Below, piece by piece: positions 37,107 through 45,951 of a stretch of DNA of 64,000 nt (positions are counted from its first letter, which is position 1; each line of letters begins with the position of its first letter). Below the pieces are notes generated by a model. The model did no database searches and had not been told where the DNA came from. It saw only the letters and a program-made list of their open reading frames with translations. The stretch lies in contig CAZUAH010000012.1 of the NCBI GenBank assembly GCA_964617665.1, positions 1-64,000 on the forward strand, written 5' to 3'. The position numbers and the translations under genes are program-made. Origin of the DNA: JADHUC01 sp964617665. GTDB lineage: Bacteria > Planctomycetota > Planctomycetia > Pirellulales > Pirellulaceae.

Positions 37107-37475
37107 CTAGAATAGGCTCCCAGGCTCGTCGACGCCCCCCTGCTTTGCCCGTCCGTCTGCCGGTCGCGAACGCCGCTGGCCTCGCGCCGCGGCTTTCTCG
37201 TCCAACGTCATATCCGCGTCGTCGAATGCCTCCGTTATGGGGTTTCCGTCCGCATCAACACCGGCCAGCAACTCGATTTTTCGCTCGGTTTCCTCCAACG
37301 CGCGGTAGCAGTGTTTCAAGTGTCTCACGCCTTCTTCGTAGCACTCGAGTGACTCGCCGAGCCCCAACTGACCTTCCTCCAACCGACGGACCACCGTCTC
37401 CAGCTTCTCCAAGGCTTGTTCGAAAGTCAGTTGTTCCACTTTCTCCTGTTTCGGACTCGCTTTCTTCTTGGCCAA
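37107..37475 (-). CDS. xseB: Exodeoxyribonuclease VII small subunit
   Basis: Small subunit of the single-strand DNA exonuclease XseAB. The 122-residue protein carries the family core LTFEQALEKLETVVRRLEEG and LGESLECYEEGVRHLK, followed by a hydrophilic tail of about 45 residues (RGQRRSRPADGRAKQ) not needed in the usual 60-80-residue form. xseB before ispA and dxs is a common bacterial order. xseA is not in the window. Confidence 0.93.
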   Translation of the reverse strand: MAKKKASPKQEKVEQLTFEQALEKLETVVRRLEEGQLGLGESLECYEEGVRHLKHCYRALEETERKIELLAGVDADGNPITEAFDDADMTLDEKAAARGQRRSRPADGRAKQGGVDEPGSLF

Positions 37476-37653
37476 GTGATCGGCTCCTTGGATTCGCGTA
37501 CAGTCTGCTCAAGATTCTACAGGTACCTCAACGCGTCGTAGAGGATATTCCGAGGTCCAAAAAGTGCCGCGTTGGACGTCAGCCGAGTTCCCTGTGCAGC
37601 CCCAGAACTCCGGACACGTTGCGCATTGGAGTTTACCAGCTGACGCCGCCGTC

Positions 37654-39657
37654 TCAATGGGTGACGGCGTACATGGGGAGGTAGCGGTAATAGACTTCCA
37701 AACAGAGGGCCGCCATGGCGGTGCTGTAGACGCGACCGCCGTAAGCACCCCAGACGGTATTCGGCGACCAGCTGCCAGCCAACGGCCCGGCTGTCTCTTG
37801 CCCGGCGAGCAGTCGTTGCTGGAGCGTTTCATTCCACGCCTCCCACGCGTGGCCCCGGACTTGGAACAAAGCCACCGTTGCATAATACCAGTAATAGAGG
37901 TTCATCGAGCCGCTCTGTGGCGTCTCCTGCATTAGGAATGCCACGGATTCTTCGATGGCGGTTTGGTTCGTTCGCAGGCGGAGGAACAACCGGCACACAA
38001 GCGCTTCGGCAGTCATCGTCCGAGTAGCGTAACTGCGAGGTCGGTAGCTTGCCAATCCGCCGCGTCTGCCGGTAGCGACGCTGTTCAAGAATCGGATCAT
38101 GCCTGCCCGGGTCTTGCTGGGCAGTCGTATGCCAGCCAGCTCCGCGCTGCGAAGAGCCATGAGTTGCCATCCCAACTGGCTGGTATCGCCCGTGTCACCG
38201 GGCTGATATCGCCAACCGCCGTCGGTTGGATGCTGCGTACGCACCGTGTATTTCACGGCACGCTCGACGTACGGTCTCAGACGGGGATCGCCCGTCATAG
38301 CGTAAGCTTCGCTAAGTGCCAGTGCCGCCATCCCATGGCAATACATGCGGGCAAATGTGCGTGCGTTGCCGGCCAGGTCACCATCCCGGGTCTGGATGCG
38401 AAGCAGAAACTCCAAGGCATGTTGGACGTTTTGTTGATAGTCGCCATCCAAGTGAGTGTGTCCGGCTCCCAAGAACGCCAGGATTGCCAAGCCCGTGACC
38501 GCGGTATCTGCTTCCGTTCCGGCACCGCCTCGGTCATGCCCCAGGACTCTCGTTTCTCGCCCACCGCCGTGTGTTGCGCAGTCCCATCTCCCGTCGCTCT
38601 GTTGGTTTTGTGCCAACCAATTCAAGGCCGCCTGGACCGCTGCTTCGGTGTGAGCATTACCGCCATTCTCTGCAAGGATGGCGTCGCGGTCACTCGCGAC
38701 TCGTGCTCGGTATGCCGCCGGCAAGTCGCGACCGTCGCCCGGGCGTTTGGCTGCGACCGCTGGCGTGGGCGCACTGCTTCCGGCAGACGAGTTTGCAGAC
38801 GCAACGGAAACAGGAACGAGCGGGATATCTTCGTTCTGGGGTCCGGTCTCGTGTTTCGGCTTGGGGGTCGGCGTTTCATTGCTGGCCCCATCAGTCGCGT
38901 CCCGATTATCGGCCAACGCTTCGGCAGTATCGGTGAGCGTGGGGATGTCTGCCAGACGTTGCACATCGTCCGGCGCGTCGAAGACGTCAGGAAATGGGTC
39001 CGCGGATTCTTCGGTGTGAGGAGTTGACGCGATGGGCTCCATGGCGCGTCGCTGCACCTCAGGCATTTCGGTAGCGTTGTCTGGTGGCTCGATAGGCTCT
39101 GGTGGCGGCGGTTCCTCCGGCACAGGTGCCTCGGCAGGCGACGACACGAGTTGCGGTGGCTCCGCCAACGGTACCGTCGGCTCGCTTGGCGACTCGCTGT
39201 CCGCGGGTTCGGTATCCACCGCCTCAGCAGCAGAGATAGCTTCCGGCATTAGTGGTTCGGCAGCGTCTTGGCTTGGCGGTTCGGCAATCTCAGACGGCAA
39301 GGGCGACTCGGCGGGAAAGTCGTTCCATGGTGGCACCTGTTGTGGTGATGCCCGATCTTGTGGTTCATCATCGGACGAGACCAGCGTCACGGTGATCAGT
39401 TCTTCACGTGGTTTCACGGGGACATCGTAAAACAGACGCACCCCATACGCATAAGCCATCAGCAGGACATGTGCCAACATGGACAGCGCGATGCACTTGG
39501 ACAGCGGCTTCGCCTGTCCCCAGCGGGTCAGCATCAGGATCAATAGCATCAACGCCAGCAAGCCAAAGCCACAGAGAAGATAAACGGCCTGTACCCGCGG
39601 CTGATTTAGCGTCTCGGGCCCACTGCTGATTTGGGCGAAGAACTGGTGAGCGTTCAT
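37654..39657 (-). CDS. TonB-like membrane protein with C-terminal alpha-alpha toroid (squalene cyclase/prenyltransferase-type repeats)
   Basis: A 667-residue protein. Two hydrophobic segments (about 24-44 and 57-72) are followed by LITVTLVSSDDEP and an about 200-residue linker rich in Pro, Glu and Ala, such as PEEPPPPEPIEPPD, as in TonB or TolA. Residues about 334-660 are toroid repeats: LNWLAQNQQSDGRWD, ALEFLLRIQTRDGDLAG, AVKYTVRTQHPTDGGWRYQ and AYGGRVYSTAMAALCLEVYY. The cyclase DxDD motif was not seen, so binding rather than cyclisation is likely. Its start overlaps the exbD stop (ATGA), tying it to the ExbB-ExbD motor. Calling it TonB-like is inference from position and linker. Confidence 0.8.
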   Translation of the reverse strand: MNAHQFFAQISSGPETLNQPRVQAVYLLCGFGLLALMLLILMLTRWGQAKPLSKCIALSMLAHVLLMAYAYGVRLFYDVPVKPREELITVTLVSSDDEPQDRASPQQVPPWNDFPAESPLPSEIAEPPSQDAAEPLMPEAISAAEAVDTEPADSESPSEPTVPLAEPPQLVSSPAEAPVPEEPPPPEPIEPPDNATEMPEVQRRAMEPIASTPHTEESADPFPDVFDAPDDVQRLADIPTLTDTAEALADNRDATDGASNETPTPKPKHETGPQNEDIPLVPVSVASANSSAGSSAPTPAVAAKRPGDGRDLPAAYRARVASDRDAILAENGGNAHTEAAVQAALNWLAQNQQSDGRWDCATHGGGRETRVLGHDRGGAGTEADTAVTGLAILAFLGAGHTHLDGDYQQNVQHALEFLLRIQTRDGDLAGNARTFARMYCHGMAALALSEAYAMTGDPRLRPYVERAVKYTVRTQHPTDGGWRYQPGDTGDTSQLGWQLMALRSAELAGIRLPSKTRAGMIRFLNSVATGRRGGLASYRPRSYATRTMTAEALVCRLFLRLRTNQTAIEESVAFLMQETPQSGSMNLYYWYYATVALFQVRGHAWEAWNETLQQRLLAGQETAGPLAGSWSPNTVWGAYGGRVYSTAMAALCLEVYYRYLPMYAVTH

Positions 39658-40082
39658 CTCATCACGCTATCTTTGCTGGCCGGCGTGACCGGCAACCCGA
39701 TGTCCGTGATTCCGGCTTGGCGACACGCGTTCAGGACGGTGGCCACGTTTTGAAACTCGCCTTCTGCGTCCGCTCGCACGATCACCCCTAGATCCTCGGA
39801 TTGGCTGCACGCTGTGGCCAACTCACTTTTCAGTTCGTCAAGCGTGATAAACTGTCGGTCGAGCGAAATCCGGCCGTCACGGTGGACGTTGACGACGCGT
39901 TTCTCGCGAGCTGGCGTCAAGGCCCCAGCATCGGCCACCTTCGGAACTTTGACGGCGATGTTCTTTTCCATTTCGACGAATTTCGTGCCAACCATGAAGA
40001 AGATGATCAACAGGAAAACGATGTCGATCATCGGCGTCAGGTTCGGAGACGGATGTTCGTCTTGGTAGGTTTTCAGAGGCAT
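39654..40082 (-). CDS. exbD: ExbD/TolR-family biopolymer transport protein
   Basis: Periplasm-facing subunit of a proton-driven motor. From ATG 40082 it has 142 residues with a single N-terminal membrane segment containing the essential Asp20 in NLTPMIDIVFLLIIFF. The periplasmic domain ends with ADAEGEFQNVATVLNACRQAGI, typical of ExbD. It starts eight bases after exbB ends and overlaps the downstream toroid gene by four bases. A longer frame to 40580 runs through exbB in another frame and is rejected. Confidence 0.92.
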   Translation of the reverse strand: MPLKTYQDEHPSPNLTPMIDIVFLLIIFFMVGTKFVEMEKNIAVKVPKVADAGALTPAREKRVVNVHRDGRISLDRQFITLDELKSELATACSQSEDLGVIVRADAEGEFQNVATVLNACRQAGITDIGLPVTPASKDSVMR

Positions 40083-40090
40083 GGCTTCAA

Positions 40091-40984
40091 TCACGCCGCC
40101 TGTTTGCGGCGTTGGGACCGGGAGGCAGGAGGATCCTTCGTGCCCTGACGGACGACATTCCCGTCGGCCGAAATGAGATCGACGACTTTCTGGCCCAAGG
40201 AGTCGAGGTTCATGATCAAGTGATCCACTCGGCCACAAAAATACAGGTAGGCGATCAATGCCGGGATAGCGACGCTTAGACCGGCTGCGGTTGTCAATAA
40301 AGCTTGGCTGATTCCACTGGCAAGCAATTCTGGACGCCCCATGGCATCGGCGGTGGCGATTGCGTTGAACGCGCGGATCATGCCCACGACGGTCCCAAGC
40401 AGCCCAAGCAATGGGCTGACAGTGGAAACCCCGTTCAAGACTCGTAGGTACTTTCGTAGATCGTTGGTGACACGTTCGCCGGCATCGATAACGGCTTGTT
40501 CCACTTCGACCGCCGGGCGCCCCCACTTTCGTACCGCTGCGCCGAACACATGGGCGACCGGGCTTCGGTTCTGTTCGCACAACTCAAGCGCCCTTTGCCG
40601 GTCTAACCGGCCTTCGCGCATTTGCTGAAGAAAGCGTTTAACGAACGGACGTGGAATGACACGTCCCCTACGCAGGAATATCGCGCGTTCAAAAACGAAA
40701 ACCAACAATACAAACGAGCAAAGGGCGATGGGCACCATCAGCGGCCCGCCGTCTCGGGCCACCTGTAGGAGGCTTCTGGTTGGGATCGGACTGGTATCAA
40801 CGATTGGCTCTGCCGGTGCCTCGATTCGGTCGGGCTGACTCGCCGCATCGGTGTCGGCAGGACCATTCGTCAAGGGTTGGGCGTGCAGCACCGTGCCGAA
40901 ACAGGCGAGTGTTACAAATACGGCGGACGCCAGTGTTCTGCGGTTTCGGATCAGTTGGCGAAGTAAGAGGAACATGCTCCGCAA
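40091..40984 (-). CDS. exbB: ExbB/TolQ/MotA-family proton channel protein
   Basis: A 297-residue inner-membrane protein. An N-terminal signal or anchor and a linker (about 1-75) precede the channel core: first segment VPIALCSFVLLVFVFERAIF (about 80-100), a cytoplasmic part with RQRALELCEQNRSPVAHVF, then SVSPLLGLLGTVVGMIRAF-type sequence STVSPLLGLLGTVVGMI and the third segment SVAIPALIAYLYF. These are the standard MotA/TolQ/ExbB features. It lies nine bases after the TPR gene and eight before exbD. Confidence 0.92.
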   Translation of the reverse strand: MRSMFLLLRQLIRNRRTLASAVFVTLACFGTVLHAQPLTNGPADTDAASQPDRIEAPAEPIVDTSPIPTRSLLQVARDGGPLMVPIALCSFVLLVFVFERAIFLRRGRVIPRPFVKRFLQQMREGRLDRQRALELCEQNRSPVAHVFGAAVRKWGRPAVEVEQAVIDAGERVTNDLRKYLRVLNGVSTVSPLLGLLGTVVGMIRAFNAIATADAMGRPELLASGISQALLTTAAGLSVAIPALIAYLYFCGRVDHLIMNLDSLGQKVVDLISADGNVVRQGTKDPPASRSQRRKQAA

Positions 40985-40993
40985 GCCCCTTCT

Positions 40994-43978
40994 CTACGAG
41001 TTTGTTGTCACTTGACCATCCAATGCCCCCAGCCTCTCAAGCCTTTGCGAAGCTTCCTGTGCAAATGCTGTATCGGGGTGCTGTTCGACAAGCCGAGCGA
41101 ACACTTTGGCTGCCTCGTCGTGTTCGCCCCTCAAAGCGTGACATTTGCCGGCTTGCAGCATCGCCGCTGCTTGCCAGTGAGGGTAGTTGAATAGGTTCTC
41201 GACGCCCTGGTAGGCAACGAGGGCTTCGCCGTACTTCTTCTGATGCATATAGGATTCGCCAATCATCCAGTGAGCCATGGCAGCCGTCTCCGTCGCGCCA
41301 CCTTCCGCCGAACGGACGACGCTCCTGTATCTTTCCCGTGCCTCGCGGTATTTGGCTTGGGCGGCAAGACAGCGTCCGATCACGTAGTCCGCTTCGTACT
41401 TCTGGCGGAACTCTGGGAACTGCGTCTGTAACTCGGACGCCAAACCGTATGCCTCTTCCCATTTCTCGTCCTGCGCAAGGATCTGAGCCCGCCGAAGCGG
41501 AACCATGGCGAGCCAATCGTCTTGACGCTCTCCGATCTTCTCGTTCAGTTGTTGGAAACGCTCATCCGCTTCGTTGTACATGTTTCGTCGAAACAACGAT
41601 TCGGCTATCCAATAGTCGGCTGGAATCTGCAATTGAGAAGCGGGAAACTGGATCTTCAAACGCTGCATCGCCTTTTCCACCTCTTCCCAGCGTTCGGCAG
41701 AAGCCGCCAACTGGCCCTTGAGATACAAGGCGTGACATACGACCTGAGGGTCGCACTGCTCGGCGTCCATGAGTTGCTGTGCCAGCTCATTGGCTCGGTC
41801 CAATTGGTCGGCCGATGCCGCGCGTTCCGCCAAACGGTATGTGGCGTCGGCCCAGTATCGGCTGTGTGGGTAGTCCTCGCAGAGACGCCCAAAGACCTCG
41901 TCTGCTCGGTCATTCTCTTCCTGGTCCACCAGCAGCCATGCCAACTGATACAACGCTCCATCCAGCCTGGGAAACGCGGGGTGTTCTTCCACCAGTCGTC
42001 CAAGCAATGATGCCGCTTCGTCTTTTCGATTCAGCTGCTCCTGGATACGGGCACTTTCAAAGAGTGCAGAGGGCGAATATTCGGACGAGTCGAAGGTGGT
42101 GACGACCATTAGATAGGCTTCGACCGCCTTTTCGAGTTGGCCGACCTTCTCCAAGCACTTGGCTTGCATCATGGCCGCCTCTGGCGCGACTTCGCTTTGT
42201 GGATATCCTTCGACGAGTCGCTTGAACGCGTCCGCCGCCGCCTCCGAGCGGCCCAGTTGGTAGTTGGACCAACCTACCCCGGACCAGCCTTTGGCGGCAT
42301 ACTCGCCGTCATTCTCATGCCGGGTCAATGTCGTGAACAGTCGCTCGGCCGATCCGTACTCGTTGGCTCCGTAAGCCGTTTCTGCCAAGTAGTGCGTCGC
42401 CTGCAAGTACAGGCTGTGCTCCCTGTCACCATCGGGCAAACTGACATGAGCCCGAACGGCATCGTTCAATTGACCGCTACGAGCTAGGGCAACCGTCAGT
42501 TGTATGCGACATTTCGAAGACTCCGAACCATTGGGCAGTGATGCCAAGTATTGCCGCAACGGGGTGATTGCGTCGGCGTGGCGTTCCAGGCCCATGTATG
42601 CCATCGCCTTGGCGAATCGCGTCCCGTCGACAAGTTCCTTCTCGTGTGCCTTTGGCTGAACCCGCGCGAGTGCGTCTAACGCCTCCTTGTACTGTTGATT
42701 TCCAATGTGGGCGAGCGCGAGGTAGTACCAATTCGCACGATCAGCCTGAACTGAGGTCGCGGCCACAACTGGGGCCAACCCTTCGGGGTTTTTGCCGGAT
42801 TCGACCGGCTCCGCCGTTTGAAGCGCATCGCGGAACGCGTCCACCGCCTTGGCGTAGTTCTTCCGCGCAAGTAACGAGCGTCCTTCGGCTTGTTTCACTG
42901 CGGCATACAGCGGGCTGTCGGCATATCTTTCGTTGAAATGCGCGGCCAACCCGTCCAGCCGTTCGTGGTCCGCCATGTTGAACGCCAACTGAATCAATGC
43001 ATGCAGACTGTCGTCAGCCCATTGGCTGTCCGGCCAATCGGCGCACACACGTTCGTGGTATGCCTTGGCGATTTCCGGCTGATCGTTGTGTCGATAGGTT
43101 TCGGCCAGCCAATGTTGAATCGCAGCCGCCAACGTGTGCTCAGGCTCGGCGGCGATGGCCTCTTCGAAGGTGCGGGCAGCCTCGGTCCATTGGCGGCGGG
43201 CGATTTGCGTCATGCCCAACCAATATTTTGCATGTGTCACCAATTCACTGTTCGGGAACTGTGACATCGCCGCAGAGAATGCAACTCCCGCTTCTTCATA
43301 TTTCTTGCCGTTGTAGTAGGAAATGCCGATCTGCACCTTCGCGTCATCGGCCAACGGACCGACTGCCGCGGCCAACGACCGGTATACCGCTCGTGCCTGC
43401 TCCCATTCCCCCTGCAACTCGAGGGCTCGCCCCATCCCAAAAAGGCATTGACCGGCCACCTTGCTTCTAGGAAATCGCTGTATCACTTCTTCGTAAAGTT
43501 GGCGAGCCTGATCGGCATCCTCGCCCGCCAGGGCAATCTCGCCCAGGTAGTTCAGCACATAGGCGTTCAAACCATCGTTGGGGTAATTCTCGCGAAACCA
43601 CTCCAGCTCGCGACGGGCTTCTTTGTGGTCCCCCGACAAATACGAAGCCTCGCCGGTCCGAAAGATGGCCTTACAAGCCAATCGATGGTGAGGGTCGTGT
43701 TCGAGCAATCGCACGAATCCCTCTCTCGCCTCGGCGTACCTTCCTTGCTGTACCAGAGACTCTGCCAGTAGAAACATGGCGGTGCCGGCCCGTTCATCCT
43801 GCGGATGCTGCTGCAGAAATTGTTTCAGTTCCCCTTCGGCGACGCTCCAACGTCCGTTTGCATAGTAGTCGGCCGCAGTCGCGTATGCTTCGTCTGCGGT
43901 CTGGGCCGAGGCTGGTATCGAAACGACAAGCAACAATAGAGTTGCCACAAGAAACTGGGTCGAATTGCTGATGTACAT
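40994..43978 (-). CDS. Large exported TPR protein
   Basis: A 994-residue periplasmic protein. I chose ATG 43978 because it gives the signal peptide MYISNSTQFLVATLLLLVV ending ASAQT; a longer frame to 44089 has none. The rest is almost entirely tetratricopeptide repeats, about 20 of them, e.g. AEGELKQFLQQHPQDERAG, LYEEVIQRFPRSKVAGQCL and VFARLVEQHPDTAFAQEA. Its place before exbB and exbD suggests a role like CpoB/YbgF, which has TPRs and works with TolQRA; this is inference. Confidence 0.87.
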   Translation of the reverse strand: MYISNSTQFLVATLLLLVVSIPASAQTADEAYATAADYYANGRWSVAEGELKQFLQQHPQDERAGTAMFLLAESLVQQGRYAEAREGFVRLLEHDPHHRLACKAIFRTGEASYLSGDHKEARRELEWFRENYPNDGLNAYVLNYLGEIALAGEDADQARQLYEEVIQRFPRSKVAGQCLFGMGRALELQGEWEQARAVYRSLAAAVGPLADDAKVQIGISYYNGKKYEEAGVAFSAAMSQFPNSELVTHAKYWLGMTQIARRQWTEAARTFEEAIAAEPEHTLAAAIQHWLAETYRHNDQPEIAKAYHERVCADWPDSQWADDSLHALIQLAFNMADHERLDGLAAHFNERYADSPLYAAVKQAEGRSLLARKNYAKAVDAFRDALQTAEPVESGKNPEGLAPVVAATSVQADRANWYYLALAHIGNQQYKEALDALARVQPKAHEKELVDGTRFAKAMAYMGLERHADAITPLRQYLASLPNGSESSKCRIQLTVALARSGQLNDAVRAHVSLPDGDREHSLYLQATHYLAETAYGANEYGSAERLFTTLTRHENDGEYAAKGWSGVGWSNYQLGRSEAAADAFKRLVEGYPQSEVAPEAAMMQAKCLEKVGQLEKAVEAYLMVVTTFDSSEYSPSALFESARIQEQLNRKDEAASLLGRLVEEHPAFPRLDGALYQLAWLLVDQEENDRADEVFGRLCEDYPHSRYWADATYRLAERAASADQLDRANELAQQLMDAEQCDPQVVCHALYLKGQLAASAERWEEVEKAMQRLKIQFPASQLQIPADYWIAESLFRRNMYNEADERFQQLNEKIGERQDDWLAMVPLRRAQILAQDEKWEEAYGLASELQTQFPEFRQKYEADYVIGRCLAAQAKYREARERYRSVVRSAEGGATETAAMAHWMIGESYMHQKKYGEALVAYQGVENLFNYPHWQAAAMLQAGKCHALRGEHDEAAKVFARLVEQHPDTAFAQEASQRLERLGALDGQVTTNS

Positions 43979-44183
43979 CCTTGTACCTGTTATGCGATTG
44001 TTGAGAAAACCGGCCAACAACATCCCTGTAACCGGCCCGACGTTCGGCAACGTCACGATGCGGGAAACGGGCCTAACGTGCGCGCACAAACCGAACGACC
44101 GGATCGCCTGATTGTCTCATTATCGGTGCACGCAGAAGAAAGGCTGCAATTCCATATTACAGAACGCAGCGAGTGCTAGCACT

Positions 44184-44444
44184 CTATCCGCCGGCTACGG
44201 GGGATATCAGCGTCAACTCGTCGCCGTCGCTCAAGACGCGCGTCGCATGGCTGCTCACTGTCCCAAGATGTTCACCCGAAACCGCAACAAGACAACTGGA
44301 AGGGAATTGAACACCGTCCGCCAACAGGGCTGACAACTCAGCAATTGCGTCGTCGACGGTGCTGCCATCGGAAAGCGTTAGCTCGTCAGGCAGCCCTTCT
44401 GTCATGTGGTAACTCCGGCCGGTGACCATGACAGTGATCTTCAT
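44184..44444 (-). CDS. MoaD/ThiS-like ubiquitin-fold sulfur carrier
   Basis: An 86-residue beta-grasp protein ending in the diglycine ISPVAGG, which is the residue pair adenylated and thiocarboxylated in MoaD and ThiS. ELTLSDGSTVDDAIAELSA and VLSDGDELTLISPV match the family layout. No moaE, thiG or E1-like gene lies next to it, so its pathway (molybdopterin, thiamine or another sulfur transfer) cannot be settled. Start ATG 44444 with GAGGAG-type sequence just upstream. Confidence 0.88.
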   Translation of the reverse strand: MKITVMVTGRSYHMTEGLPDELTLSDGSTVDDAIAELSALLADGVQFPSSCLVAVSGEHLGTVSSHATRVLSDGDELTLISPVAGG

Positions 44445-44598
44445 CTGGGGCTCCTCTCTAGATCCGCCTCTGCGAGCTGACGGTTTTTGCGACCTACAAT
44501 GGGACTGAGTGCAGGTATTATAGCGTCGCCAAAAAGGAATGACACACGTGCTAACATGCGTCTGGCGGCGTTGTAGCGGAGAGGGCTATCGCACACGT

Positions 44599-44859
44599 CT
44601 AGGCTGATTTGCGGACGCCAAGCAACTCTCTCATCGGTGGGGAGAGCTCCACCGCGTAGATAGCAGGATCGGCCAGCAATGCTTCGGTCACCTGCTCCAA
44701 TTGTTCGACGGCATTCAGAGCTAGATCGACAAAGATGCACTTCTGCCCAGCGAACTCACATGCTCCACCGCCGCTGCCGCCGAGCCACTCCTGTCGAATC
44801 GTGTAGCCCAACCGATCTGCAATCGACAACGCTTGATCGAGCAACTCTATTGTGTGCAT
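44599..44859 (-). CDS. Small protein of unknown function with Gly-rich Cys motif
   Basis: An 86-residue soluble protein from ATG 44859: MHTIELLDQALSIADRLGY, then RQEWLGGSGGGACEFAGQKC, IFVDLALNAVEQLEQVTEAL and PPMRELLGVRKSA. The two Cys around a Gly-rich turn and hydrophobic strands look like a real, conserved protein rather than a shadow. An in-frame extension to 44910 is possible. It precedes the MoaD/ThiS-like gene by about 150 bases on the same strand. Function unknown. Confidence 0.75.
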   Translation of the reverse strand: MHTIELLDQALSIADRLGYTIRQEWLGGSGGGACEFAGQKCIFVDLALNAVEQLEQVTEALLADPAIYAVELSPPMRELLGVRKSA

Positions 44860-45111
44860 CCTAGCTTGTCCATTCGCCAAAGTCCGTGGCTGATGCTCAT
44901 AAACCGGCACGGGATTATAGTCGCTTCGGCTTTAGTTGCCCAGTTCGATCCGACGATATGTCTACTGGCTGTAACTGGCTACTAGACAAGGAGTTAAGAC
45001 TTGCCGCATCGGCAATCCACGATAATGATGGCCGCCGTGGTAAACAAGTGAAACTGGCGGTTGCCACGAAGATATTCGGGCTCCGCATGTAAGGAAGGCT
45101 CAAATCGGATC

Positions 45112-45942
45112 ATGACCAACAGAAGCGTCAACAGCGGTCCTTCGGCAGAAGAACAGGTTGCGATTCTCCAGCAGCAACTAGCCCACGCACAAAAGCTCAC
45201 TGCGTTGGGTGAACTGGCCAGCACCACCACGCACGAATTCAACAACGTGCTGATGACGATCATCAACTATGCCAAGATGGGCCTGCGACACAAGGACGAC
45301 GCTACCCGAGACAAAGCGTTCACGAAGATACTGGCGGCGGGTGAACGGGCTGCCAAGATCACGAATGCAGTCTTGGGCATGGCTCGAAATCGCTCAGATT
45401 CATTTGAGCCGACGGATCTGGCAGCGATCATCAACGAATCACTGGTGCTGCTGGAACGTGAGATGCGAAAGTACCGGATTGGCCTGGACACACAATTGGG
45501 GTCCGTTCCGCAAGCCAACGCCATCGGCAATCAGATTCAGCAGGTCTTACTGAATCTGTTGATCAATGCCCGGCAGGCCATGTCAGAAGGTGGTCATATC
45601 TACATCAAACTGGAGCATGATCCAGCGAACGACATGATCGATCTGATAGTACGAGACACAGGAGGTGGAATCCCGCCAAAGAAGTTGCGTCGCATCTTTG
45701 ACCCATTCTTCAGCACGAAGACGGGCCCGGACAGCAGCGGTAAAGGTGGGACGGGTCTTGGTCTGTCCGCTTGCCGCAACATCATCGAGGCGCATCGCGG
45801 CAGAATCCGCGTGGAGAGTAAGGTGGGAGTCGGCACCGCGTTCACCATCAAGTTACCGGTGTACAAGAAGTCGGCTGTGGCAGCGCCCGCCGTGGTGTCG
45901 ACGCGTTCTGCTTCCAGTTCGCCGCAGCCCGATGCAGCATAG
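45112..45942 (+). CDS. Soluble histidine kinase without a sensor domain (NtrB-like core)
   Basis: A 276-residue protein. A short N-terminal coiled coil (EEQVAILQQQLAHAQKLTAL) leads to the H-box THEFNNVLMTI with phospho-accepting His41. The ATPase has the N-box NLLINARQAM, G1 DTGGGIPPKK, F FDPFFSTK and G2 GTGLGL. There is no membrane segment, PAS or GAF domain. No response regulator lies nearby. Start ATG 45112 has AAGGAAGG about 14 bases upstream, a little far. The C-terminal 25 residues are Ala/Ser-rich. Confidence 0.9.
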   Translation: MTNRSVNSGPSAEEQVAILQQQLAHAQKLTALGELASTTTHEFNNVLMTIINYAKMGLRHKDDATRDKAFTKILAAGERAAKITNAVLGMARNRSDSFEPTDLAAIINESLVLLEREMRKYRIGLDTQLGSVPQANAIGNQIQQVLLNLLINARQAMSEGGHIYIKLEHDPANDMIDLIVRDTGGGIPPKKLRRIFDPFFSTKTGPDSSGKGGTGLGLSACRNIIEAHRGRIRVESKVGVGTAFTIKLPVYKKSAVAAPAVVSTRSASSSPQPDAA

Positions 45943-45951
45943 CGGGCAACA

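Noticed and set aside
39654..40580. 308-codon version of exbD
   Set aside because: The N-terminal half is exbB read in another frame; the ExbD family start is at 40082.
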